This document shows positions 54,250-64,000 of a DNA stretch of 64,000 bases, piece after piece. Origin of the DNA: Pelobates cultripes. Lineage: Eukaryota; Chordata; Amphibia; Anura; Pelobatidae. The notes beneath the pieces are model-generated. The model was given only the letters and a program-made list of their open reading frames with translations, was not told the DNA's origin and did no database searches. Made by a program: the position numbers and the translations under genes. The stretch lies in the NCBI GenBank assembly GCA_933207985.1, contig OW240914.1:199998611-200062610 (forward strand), read 5' to 3'. Position 1 is the stretch's first letter, and every line of letters starts with the position of its first letter.

Positions 54250-57200
54250 TAATTATAACTTGTTAGAAGCAGAAAATCGAGAATTAACTCTGAAGCTACT
54301 AAGATATAGACATGTGCTGAATCTAGCAGATATTAAAAGTATTTCCTCCAGCAATATATTAGTGTTACCTCTATCCTTAGCACTGCCATGTGTCTGCATC
54401 ACAAATACAGCCTTTTACTCTTGGTTTACTCAGCATGCATTATACATACATGGTTTGCTTGCTACTAGAGCATAAACTGTAATATAGTTGCCAAATGTCA
54501 CATTTTTTGCTAGGAAAGTGCTGCAGTTTTGACTCCTGTTATGTGAAAATGGGTCCGTAATATTCTAAAACTTCACAGGCAGTTTTGTTGTGACAGTGAT
54601 GTGCAAGGGCAGTAATTACAGTGATGTGTGATTGGTAGGTTTCAGAATGCAGGATATGGCTCCCCAGTGGAAAGCGCAAGACAGATCAGAAGAGCCATGA
54701 AGAGAGTGCATCAGAAGTGCTCCTGTCATGGTCTACCCTAAGTAGGGCTGGAGAGAAGCTGTCAGTCAGCCTGGCATGCACAAGCCAGGTTGGTCTGCTC
54801 ACATTATACATTGACCTACTCTTTCCCCCACTCATTGCTGTCCACCTTCTGGCCTGCCTATCTTTGGTCCCAAGTCAAGAAGACCCAAAGTTGGCAGGTA
54901 TGCCATAAATACAACCATCAGCACAGTAATTTGCAGGCATAATCATAACTACATAACTTGCTAAATATATGAAAACAGTGACTTTTTTGAATCTTTGACT
55001 TCTGAGTATGTGGCTTAAAGAGCCACTCGATAGACATCACAACCACTTCAACTGATTGAAGTGGTTATGGTGCCTGGGGTACCATCCCATTTTTCAGTGG
55101 TTAACTGTTTGAGTGGTTTGATGTTGCACAAGGTCCAACAGCAGCCCATAATCTGGCTCCTCTCTGTTTGCTGTACCACATGCAAGCACCATAACTAACA
55201 AAAACACTTAACAGTTCTCACTTAAGTGAGATGGAGTGTTGTGGTGCATAGAGAATCCTTTTAAATCACAGGTATTGATTCATCTAGTCATTACAAAAGG
55301 TCCTTTATCAAAGAAACAAGGACCTGAAATCTGTTTTATGACTGGAATGGATATACTCAGGCAATGATAAAAACTCAGAACCCAATACATTCATATAGAA
55401 AGAAAAACTGAGCATAAGAATGAAAAAAGAGAAAGAAAAGAAGTCAGGGCATATCTGAGAAGGATTAAGAGACAGGAACAGGGCGTGTCCATAAGGCGGC
55501 ACAGGCAGCCGCCTTAGGGTGCACCAGCTCATGGGCGCAAGACTTCAGCGCTCCCTCCTGCCAGGCCACCTTCTGGACCCCCAGCGCGGCTGTGTTCTAA
55601 TCAGAGGCAGCGAGGGAGCTCTAACCTCTCTGCTCTGCTCTGTAGCACTTCCTTTCAGCAGTGCTACGTATATTTAAAACAAAATCATGATTGACTAAGC
55701 TACTTCTTTGATGATAGCTTATTGCAGAAGCTGAAAAGCTAATGGATTTGTAGCAAATGCAAACACTTCAAATTTGAATATGTGTATCTTTGTTATTTTA
55801 TTATATATATATTTTTTTACATTTAATGGTTCTTGGATTATCTATATAACAAATTTTAAATAAATGGGTCATCTACACTCTAGAGTTTCCCTTTAGATTT
55901 CTGTTTCTAACCCCATTTAATCCAGAACTTTTCCCATCTCCAGATTTATTTGAGAGATTTTTTTTTAAGTATGCCTCAGTTGCCAAGCAACAAGGATATA
56001 ATTTAAATAGTAATACCCCATGTGACTAAGAAAGCTAATTTTGCCCTAGTTATCCTCTGCATTGACCATGGGATTATTTAACACTTAATATAGCTGGCAT
56101 TCCATTATTGCATATTTTTAGAACAGGGCAGTTTATTAAATACAAACATACAGCAAAAAGGCCAAAATTGAAGTATTGAATGCTAATTAATTAAATAAAG
56201 AAAATAAGCATTCTGACAAGTGATGAAATAAAGACTGCAATAAAAAAAATAATGAAGTGAAATCAGTTGAACAAAAGGCCACCAGACATAATGAAATAAA
56301 GCATAACAGAAGTGATGCCTAGTAAAAAAAAGTAAATAAGTGTAGATGCGATTGTATTATTTATATTTGTAAGTAGAGTCAACATTTAGTATAATGTTGT
56401 TTTTTTGACATTTTATTTCTTTTCCATTAACAGCAAATGTAGCCTGCAATTCTAATACACATTTCAAAATTCTGTGTGTTTTTGTTGTTGTTCATCTTTT
56501 AAAATATTAACTTTAAAATGCCAATATCAAATTTGCAATAAATTAAATAAACATTCTGGATTGTGTTCAGTTATTTGTAATACTGGAGTGCCGGGCCAGA
56601 CTGGGACAAAAATACAGCCCATGCAGGTAAAGGCAGAGCAGACCACTCAAAGTGACTGGGCCAGAAAAAGGGCATGCTATGTCATTAATAATGCCCCCTC
56701 CCCAACATCAGTATACTCCCTGTGGTGTTATATGTGTTTGTGGGCTGCTTGTGTGTTTGTATGTGTGTAGAGGAGACTGTTTGTGATGTAGTATGTGTAA
56801 AAGGTTTTGCTTGTAGCTAAGGGCTGTAGTGTTTGTGTGTTTTTCTAGGTTGTTAAGTATGTGCATATTTATAGGGCCTGTGAAACACGTGGGCCTAGGG
56901 GGTATTGTGTTAGCATGGAAGGGTTGTACTGTGTGCGTATCTAGGGGCTGCAAGAGGTTGCATTGAGTGTGCATCTAGGAGCTTTAGTGTGTATGCTTAT
57001 AGGAGTTGTAGTGCACATGTATGTATAGGTGGTAATGAGTGTACAGGGGGTTTATTGTGCATATGTGTACAGATGTTGTAGTGTGTGCATAGGGGTATAG
57101 TGTACGTTGTGCCTAAAATCATCAAGGGTGAGATTTATTTAATCTTTAACCTTTATAAAATCTCTGAAGAAATTCCAACCTGATGAAATGCAATCATTTG

Positions 57201-58000
57201 ACTTTACAGTTGCTACTTGTTTTTATTGATTTTTATGTTTGTTGCTTTTATATTGCTTTTTTAACTACTTGCACATCCAATGGCTCAACATCTTCTTCTC
57301 ACACAGAGATCTTCTCCTTTCATGTGGTCCACTTGCAGTAGAGATATGCCTGTTTCATTTATTCTCCTCTAACCATATTTACCTATCAAATTATGTTTTT
57401 GTAATAAAGTATTGTTGTTTTCAATTATCTCAAGGTGGCTGAGCATTGAAGATAAGCGTGAATTCATCCCCTCCCCCTTCTCATAGGTGTCAAACTATAT
57501 TGCATCATATTTAATTTGTTTTTACATCCTAGATACCTCTATCCAGTAAACATACTATCCAATCTCGTTTTTTATAATCTGTTCCCTAACATTGTTTGCA
57601 GATTTTTTTTTTTTTTACTTTTATTGGTACATTTTCAGATCTTTTCACCAATTTATATATGTTCACTTTTGTTTGGTGTTTGTTGTGAGGTAACACTTTA
57701 GAGGGTTTTCGATTATTTCGTTTCACTTTATAGTGGTATCCTGTTTACTTTGTATATTTGGTATCATGTTTACTTTGTTTTATTCTCACTATCATCATTA
57801 TGTAATGAAAACTAAATATTTGTGAAACCAAATATTAATATTTGGTTTCACAAAATGTAATGATGAAATTGAAAAGAAGAAATCTAAACTTTGTTCAATA
57901 ATCAATCAAATGACATGTCACTTTAAACATAACATTTCTAAAATTAAAGCACTTGTTGAAAAAAAGAGACAAAATGCTGGAAAATAGCTTCACTTGAACA
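54250..58000. other. no gene recognised; small repeat fragments
   Basis: Mostly AT-rich single-copy-looking sequence. A MITE fragment (ttaaagagccactcgataga, then acaaccacttcaactgattg) lies at about 55015-55090. A hAT-like end (ataaggcggcacaggcagcc) lies near 55492 with a GC-rich 190-bp body. A decayed relative of hAT-type element C (gccgggccagactgggac) starts near 56589 and runs into GT-rich repeats to about 57110. No coding sequence is supported. Confidence 0.55.
57819..57854. repeat. perfect 36-bp palindrome
   Basis: Two 18-bp arms (tttgtgaaaccaaatatt and its reverse complement) join without a spacer. Confidence 0.97.
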
Positions 58001-58700
58001 ATATTTAGCTTTTGCTTTTTGTTTTGTCAATTATAATGTTTTATTGAGATTTTAAAAAAGTTACATACAAAAACATACAAGAAAAAACATTCAAAATGTT
58101 ATATTCACTTATACATTGCTTAATCAATATTCCTGCAACTAGATATCTTATATTTAGTTCCCTTTCTCTCTTTCTCTCTTTCTCTCTTTCTCTATTTCTC
58201 ATTCTGTTTTTGCCCCTTTGATTAACTCTTTCTATATTCTAGGGTTATCTAGTTAAGATTTAAAATCATTCATAAAACATAAAAGGTTTAAATGTTGTGG
58301 ATGGTTTTGATATATGGACGATTTTGATTGTTATCAGGGTGGCAGGAAGTTAAGGGACATATATCTTATGCATTTAAGTATGTATTAAGCAGATATCTAA
58401 TATTTCCCTTTCTCTTGACCCTTCTGTTCTTTCCTTTCCTTCCTTTTCCCTTTCTTTTCCCACTTTCCTTTTTTTTTCTCCAAAGAAAAATGTATAGTCC
58501 ATAGTGCTCTGCATATGAATTAATTATTTGGTCAATTTGACCATATATCTTTATGTACATTAATTTTACCTGTTTTTCTATAAAAACCGTTGCAATATTT
58601 GTCCATGTGGGCGAGGATGGGATTTTCCAATTTCTAGCCATAACGGGCTTGGTAGCCAACAATATTTATCTATGAACTTTATCTGAAGGGGATTAAGAAT
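58000..58700 (-). mobile_element. L1-type LINE 3' end fragment
   Basis: Minus-strand translation gives LATKPVMARNWKIPSSPTW near 58610-58660 and then a short spacer-like region, as at the ORF2 C-terminus of Tx1/L1 elements. The compare point is the ILVAAKISIAAHWKD tail at about 49900. The 3' end has tctcaataaaacattataat near 58035-58055 (minus strand). Simple TTTC repeats lie at about 58160-58200. Confidence 0.6.
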
Positions 58701-59164
58701 TTTAAAATGGTTTCAAAGGAGTGCTGAATGCTCAAGGAAATATGTACAGAGCCTAATAGATTCCCAAAAAAGATTTAAAATAACTTTGGAGTAAGAGAGT
58801 AAGAGATTTATAGAGTAGAGACAAACATTGCAACCTATAGAGAAACTAACACTATACAAAACAAATATAAGGATCTAAATAGATCAATAGATGATAGCAT
58901 ATCAAATGTAAAATCATCCACATTTAAAAGGGACATGGATGACTATAGAATGGTAAAACAGAAAAATCGGATTAAATCTAGTTGATTCAGCAAATAGATT
59001 CAGAAGAAAACATAGACCAATACATACTAAAGATCTAGACTCAACACCTTTTTCTCTATTGAAACAACATCACTCACCCACTATTTTGAGATTAAATGAA
59101 TATGAAATTTTTGTTTTACACAAGGGGCAAAACTAAAAGAAAGACAGAATTAATCTGTCATTTT
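58700..59164. other. no gene recognised
   Basis: AT-rich. A plus-strand stretch near 58980-59130 reads LNEYEIFVLHKGQ, which faintly resembles the N-terminal block of Penelope-like proteins. The match is too short to call. Confidence 0.4.
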
Positions 59165-59614
59165 CAACAAAATACCGATTCCACAGTCTAAGATTTACCT
59201 ATCAAAAAAATGCAAAGATAAAAGAAAGGATACCAGATATCAGGGAAGTCAAAACAAATCCAATTAACCACTGAAAAATGGGATGGATAACCATAGGCAT
59301 GAAACCACGACAGGGCAATGAGCAAGAGGAGAATCGGGTTTAAATACCCCTCCTGTGGATACAATTGGCTGTAACCGGCCTTTAAACCCAAAGGCAATTA
59401 CCAGGTTTCCATGTGTATGATTGCTGCTCAGCACAAACCCTCCTGTGGATTTGATTGGCCATGACCAGACTTTGACCGGCCTTTAAACACAAAAGTAATT
59501 ACCAACTTTTCCTGTCAGGAAGTTAATATTTCTTGGCACAACTTTTCCTGTCAGGACAGTAAATGCCATTAAATGCCATTAACCACATTTTTATGTGCGG
59601 ATGAATATGTGACA
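59165..59614 (-). repeat. 3' LTR of gypsy copy 2
   Basis: On the minus strand it starts tgtcacatattcatccgcac at 59614, as in copy 1. It contains the tcctgacaggaaaagttg direct repeat twice. It continues to roughly 59165, where similarity fades (gacttccctgatatctgg near 59250). Confidence 0.75.
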
Positions 59615-62590
59615 TTACTCCACACCTGAAGACCGCCCACTGGGGTCTTGGAAACTTGGTGTGAAAAGAACAAATTTTATGGCCAGCATGGATATCAGAA
59701 GCTGAAACCCAAGAATGGTTAGCAGGCCCATACCCCCTCCAATCAGCCAAATACTGTAAGGAACCACGAGAAAACCTGGAATCAATGGTGGAGGAGACTT
59801 CGTACTCCTCCTGTCCAGAAACAACCAAAGGAAGAGGGAGTACAATCGGACTTGTGTACCGATTGCAAACAAGCGGTTTGAGCAAGGCTACATGAAAAGT
59901 ATTAGGTATACGTAAGGAAGCTGGAAGGGCCAGAGAATAAGAAACAGGGCTGATTCTCCTAACCACACGAAAAGGACCAAGGAACCTCGGCGCAAACTTC
60001 ATGCTGGGAACCTTCAACCTCATGCGTGAGGATAACACGATCACCCACCTGGTTAACTGGATTGGCACTCCTTCGTTTATCCGCATGAAACTTAAAGCGA
60101 GCAGCCACAGTTTCAAGAGCGGAGTGAACCTTAGTCCAGGAATCATGAATAGAGGTAAGGGGATCATCCAGAGTAGGGATAGCTGTATCAGAAAGCACAG
60201 CAGGGAGAACAGCAGGATGATGACCCGTATTGACAAAAAACGACAATGCCCAGATGAGTCATTGGTAGCGTTATTCCTTGCAAATTTGGCACAGGGCAAT
60301 AATTCAGCCCATGAAGCAACATAAATACAGCTCAAGTGATTGGTTAGCTCTTTCAGCCATACCATTAGTTTGGGGATGGTAAGCAGAGGAAAATGACAAT
60401 TCAATGCCCAACTGTTTATCGAATGCCCTCCTGAACCGTGACACAAATTGGGAACCCCTGTCAGACACAATATTTTGAGGAATACCATGTAGCCTGACAA
60501 TATCGTGTATAAATATGTGCACCAGGTCCTGAGACGATGGCAATTTTTTAAGTGGAGTTAAGTGTGCTATTTTGGAAAAATGGTCAACTACTATGAGGAT
60601 GGTAGTATACCCATTGGATCCATTGATAAATGAGACCATGGGATACTGAGTATAGGAAGTGGCTGTAACAATCCACACGGAAGTTTATGAGGAACCTTCA
60701 AAACTGCACAGACAGAGCAGGCTTCTACATAATCTTTAATTGTAATGGATCACCTGGCACCCCGACTGGTTACCTCCGTTGAAGGATGCTCCTAGCGCTT
60801 CCTGAGGGCTCCAAGCGCTCCGCCAGACACCACAACCACTGCAGACCCCACGAACCTGCCGCAGCTTGGTTGGGGTCTCGCTCTCTCCTACCCACCCTGG
60901 ACCTACGACAAGGCTCCAAGTTCCAGTGGGTGAACCTCTCCTCCAAGAGAGTGAAGCAGGAACAAGCTCTTAAAAGAGCTTAGTAGTGATTAGCTAAGGG
61001 AGTATGCAGAGCATAGCAATCCCTTGTAGTGATATAGCAATTCCCCCAATAAGAGACAGGACTCCAGATTGAGGGTGAAGAAGAACTCTATTTACTTGGC
61101 ACCAAAGGGCCTTCTTTTATGCAGGTTTAACACATACAGGACCGCCCACAGGGTTTTACAGAACAACCAATAAACACATTGTATACAGTACAAACACTCC
61201 TATACATCTCCTCCCCTCTGCTTGGAAGATAATTGAGTTTCTTACTGTATCTACTCAATTATCTCCAAGCTGAAAAATCATACTTTTTATACATTTTTAT
61301 AACTCCCTAATTTTACATCACATAAGAATAAATATATATTTCTGTGATCAGCATAACTTGGGGAGCAACATATGTAAAAATCACATGAATCTGTCCAGAG
61401 GTTAAAAAGTTAGGTTGAGGTCCCTTTATGACCGACGGTCTATTTTTTTCGGTCTATTTTACACTGAGAAAATGACTAAGTCCCATTCGAACGAGAGTTC
61501 GAATCTTCGAATGGGACTTAGTCTCCAGGCGCAGTGTCGAAGTAGAGTAGAAGGTATGGGTCAGCGGTGTTCGTGCAATTGGGTAGCCGAAAACAGTTCC
61601 ATAGATTTGGCTGCACACACCGCTGACCGCGTTCGAATTAGTTAAAATGGCCACCGCCACGTGTTCGTTTGTCGAATGGCGGCCACTTTGACTACTTCGG
61701 CACTTCGGCTGTATCCGAAGTGCCAATTTAAAGTTGTAACACTGCTCCAAAGTAGTTAAAATGCCAGGAACAGCAATATAAAAACCCATTATGCCCAAAT
61801 CAGTTCCTAGAAGGGCAATACATCCCAGGGTCATAGTCGCAGGGTAGGAGGCTGGCAAACAGGCCGCTCCAAAAACCAGTGGCAAGGTTACTTTCGCCAC
61901 ATTAATATCCCTCCTGAGTGACTCCCACCAAAATGACCTGGAAATGGCGGATACAGTTTTATTAATTCACCAATGCCCTGCGGTCACATTTTCATGGAAT
62001 ACCTTCAGCACCTCTTTCCTGTCAGACAATAGAATAAACAATTTAACTTGAGGTTTGTTGCGAGGTGCCTGGGGCTGAGGGGCCATGATAGCACGGAGCA
62101 AAAGGGACAATAAAGAAAGGACAGTGGATGCAATAATACACTCAGGAGAAATAATAGGGGATGTCTCTTGTTCTAAATCTGATTTAAGGTCAAATTGCCT
62201 TGACAAGGCGTCAGCTTTAATGCTCTAAGAACTGGGTCTGTAGGTGATAATGAAGTTAAAGCGAGACAAAAATAATGACCATCTAGCTTGTCTAGAAGAC
62301 AGTCGTTTGGCATTCCCAATATATGCCAGGTTCTTGTGATCAGTAATAATCAGAATGGGATCCTTGGAAGATATCATCATTCCTTAAGCACTAGTATGAT
62401 GGCTAACAGTTCTCTATTACTAATGTCATAGTAACGCTTGCCAGGAGACAACTTTCTGGAGAAGTAACCACAAGGATGCAAAGGGGAATCCTGACTCTCT
62501 TTCTCAGAAAAAATAGCCCCCACCCCTGTCTCGGAGGCGTCAACCTCAAGTAGGAAAGATTTACTAGTAAAAAACAGGGAAAACGTTGGT
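59615..62590 (-). pseudogene. pol: gypsy pol fragment: RNase H, integrase, chromodomain
   Basis: The RNase H region ([20 protein letters not shown], then [11 protein letters not shown] and [12 protein letters not shown]) spans about 62400-62575. The integrase zinc-binding domain starts near 61980 (VLKVFHENVTAGHW) and ends at about 60690 (VEACSVCAV) beyond the solo LTR. The core follows from 60640 with YTTILIVVDHFSKIAH, IFIHDIVRLHGIPQNIVSDR and LSFSSAYHPQTNGMAERANQ. After a frame change, a long open stretch (60500-59523) covers the C-terminal domain and a chromodomain (LQYLADWRGYGPANHSWV). It is less decayed than copy 1 but still non-functional because of stops, frameshifts and the insert. Confidence 0.9.
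60741..61901 (-). mobile_element. solo ERV LTR in gypsy integrase, TSD TTAAT
   Basis: A 1161-bp block reads TGTGGCGAAAG at its minus-strand start (61901) and CCATTACA at its end (60741). The 5-bp repeat TTAAT flanks it (60736-60740 and 61902-61906). Removing the insert and one repeat leaves a continuous gypsy sequence, which confirms the edges. Minus-strand features are a gcataaaagaagg TATA-like site near 61115 and tcctgtctcttattggggg near 61050. It belongs to the same loose ~1-kb family as 22915 and 32767. Confidence 0.93.
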
Positions 62591-64000
62591 GCTAAAAATT
62601 AATAAAATAAGATTAGTAAGCCCGGTGCAGCTACAAAAATCACCAAAGTGTATAATCACTAAATAACACTTACATACAGAAGCTAAACATGGAGATATGG
62701 TGATGCACACACATTGGATGATATTCTTATATTAAGTAAATGATCCCTAGGTTCTGTGGGTATAAAAAAAACAACATAGGGTAATATATCTTAACACAAA
62801 TAAAATAGTAAAAAACTTGTAACATTCACAATATTTAGAGCCTTTATTTGGCTCTAAACTGTAACAGCAGGTTCATCAATCAGATGTAGGAATGTGGGTA
62901 TATGGTCAGGTTCAGCAAAATCTATCAGAAGTCCTCTGTATGGTAAATCAGGAACCAGTTAACTGAATAAATAAAAGGTAAGTACTTTTATTTAAAGGGA
63001 CTCTCCAGTGCCAGGAAAACAATCCATTTTCCTGGCACTGCAGGTCCACTCTCCCTCCCTCCCATCCCCGGTTGCTGAAGGGGTGAAAACCCCTTCGGTG
63101 ACTTACCAGAAGCAGCGACATGTCCCACGTTGCTGCTTCTTCCTCCGCTCACGCTCCTCCCCTTCATCACGTCATCCGGCAGGGGGAAACTTATCACGCC
63201 CGCTGGCTGGGGGAGACCTAATGCACATTCGTGGCAATGCCGCGCACGCGTATTAGACCTCTCCATAGGAAAGCATTGAAAATGCTTTTAATGCTTTCCT
63301 ATGGGGATTTTAGTGACGCTGGAGGTCCTCACACAGCGTGAGTATGTCCAGCGACGCTATAGCACAGAAAACCTGTGCTATAGTCCAGGAAGTGCCCTCT
63401 AGTGGCTGTCTGGTAGACAGCCATTAAAGGAGGAGTTAACCCTGCATTGTAATTAATGCAGTTTATAAAAACTGCAATAATTACACTTGCAGGGTTAAGG
63501 GTAGTGGGAGTTGGCACCCAGACCACTCCAATGTTCAGAAGTGGTCTGGGTGCCTGGAGTGTCCCATTAACAATATAAAATGAATAAAAAAGGCACAACA
63601 CGTTTCGACCAAGTACAATAGGTCTTCCTCAGGTGTATATCTTGTAGCATATGAGTAGAAGCTCTTATATATCATACATAATGGGTAAACATAATTACAA
63701 ATCATTAGCAGGTGGACATCTATTGGACATCCTCCATATATGGAGCTGATTTTCTGGGTGGTTCCGCCTCACCCAACATGGCCGCCGAGCTTTTATCCAC
63801 TGTAGGGATTTGTCTGACCTTCCTAACATGGCCGTGCATCAGGACCATATTGCGGCTAATCATCAATGTTCGTAACTTCCTGTTACATTCGTAATGTTTC
63901 CGGCGGGCGTGGACTTGTATACCTGTGTGTGTCCGTCATCCATTCTTATCAAATAGGGGGCAGAGTAAATATAGTTCCACATAGGAACAATGTTCATTTC
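62591..64000. other. repeat sequence, no gene recognised
   Basis: A segment near 63596-63640 (cacaacacgtttcgaccaag, then ggtcttcctcaggtg) has the 'cgtttcga...cttcctcagg' pattern I associate with Penelope-type terminal regions. The GC-richer end (63750-63960, with acatggccgccgagc and acatggccgtgc) is likely part of the same repeat. The remainder is AT-rich and unassigned. Confidence 0.45.
62992..63570 (+). mobile_element. TTAA-flanked MITE, full-length single copy
   Basis: TTAA followed by agggactctccagtgccagg begins it, and ggtgcctggagtgtcccaTTAA ends it. The length of about 575 bp is the normal size for the family that is triplicated at 7390-8881. An inner inverted pair sits just inside the left end (gccaggaaaacaatccattt / ttcctggc). 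No coding capacity. It interrupts a repeat that resumes at 63571. Confidence 0.9.

Larger units (their letters stand above)
59165..62590 (-). mobile_element. Ty3/gypsy retrotransposon, 3' half (copy 2)
   Basis: Read on the minus strand, RNase H, the integrase zinc-binding domain, integrase core, chromodomain and LTR follow in order. The sequence is the same family as copy 1 at 1-2276 but inverted. An ERV solo LTR (60741-61901) splits the integrase zinc-binding domain. The upstream end near 62590 joins unrelated sequence. Confidence 0.9.

Noticed and set aside
58980..59130. Penelope N-terminal fragment (LNEYEIFVLHKG)
   Set aside because: Too short and too weak to call without a profile search.

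Overview
The window looks like non-coding genomic DNA from a vertebrate, most likely a frog or another amphibian. This is inferred from the mixture of elements: Ty3/gypsy elements with chromodomains, Tx1-like L1, CR1, Penelope-like elements, Tc1/mariner, hAT and TTAA-targeting MITE-like elements, endogenous retroviruses, and CA/GT minisatellites carried inside non-autonomous elements. I recognise no host gene, tRNA, rRNA or CRISPR array. Essentially every protein-like reading frame belongs to a mobile element, and nearly all are broken.

Layout. 1-2.3 kb: 3' half of a Ty3/gypsy element (+). 2.3-7.3 kb: CA-rich repeats and sequence with no recognised gene. 7.3-14.7 kb: a nested stack. One TTAA MITE carries a 496-bp tandem triplication. 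It abuts a second MITE that was split by a gypsy element with three LTR pieces (target duplication GCATG), and that gypsy was itself split by a CR1 LINE. 14.7-15.7 kb: an ERV LTR. 18.9-22.7 kb: a rearranged ERV on the minus strand with pol and env remnants. 22.9-23.9 kb: a solo LTR. 26.1-27.9 kb: a Tc1 element split by a solo LTR. 28.0-32.1 kb: an LTR, then integrase and env remnants of a second ERV (+). 32.8-33.8 kb: another solo LTR.

34-42.4 kb: GT/CA minisatellites and three non-autonomous hAT-type elements, one nested in another, with further small elements inside. 42.6-45.9 kb: an L1 3' fragment split by a 2.6-kb palindrome-rich element that duplicated TTAA. 45.9-54.2 kb: a Penelope-like element (minus strand) split by a 5'-truncated Tx1-like L1 with a nearly intact reverse transcriptase, by a hAT-type element and by an 80-bp MITE. 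54-59 kb: mostly featureless, with small repeat fragments. 59.2-62.6 kb: a second copy of the first gypsy family (minus strand), split by a solo LTR. 62.6-64 kb: repeat sequence with a full-length copy of the MITE found triplicated at 7.4 kb.

Most insertion boundaries rest on target-site duplications read directly from the sequence, so the relative order of insertion can be worked out. The window is best read as a record of successive transposon insertions. I found no convincing new gene system. The most unusual structures are the three-LTR gypsy insertion, the ERV with a foreign block between the RT connection and RNase H, the TTAA palindrome-rich element, and the hAT-type elements that pair a minisatellite with a GC-rich hairpin.
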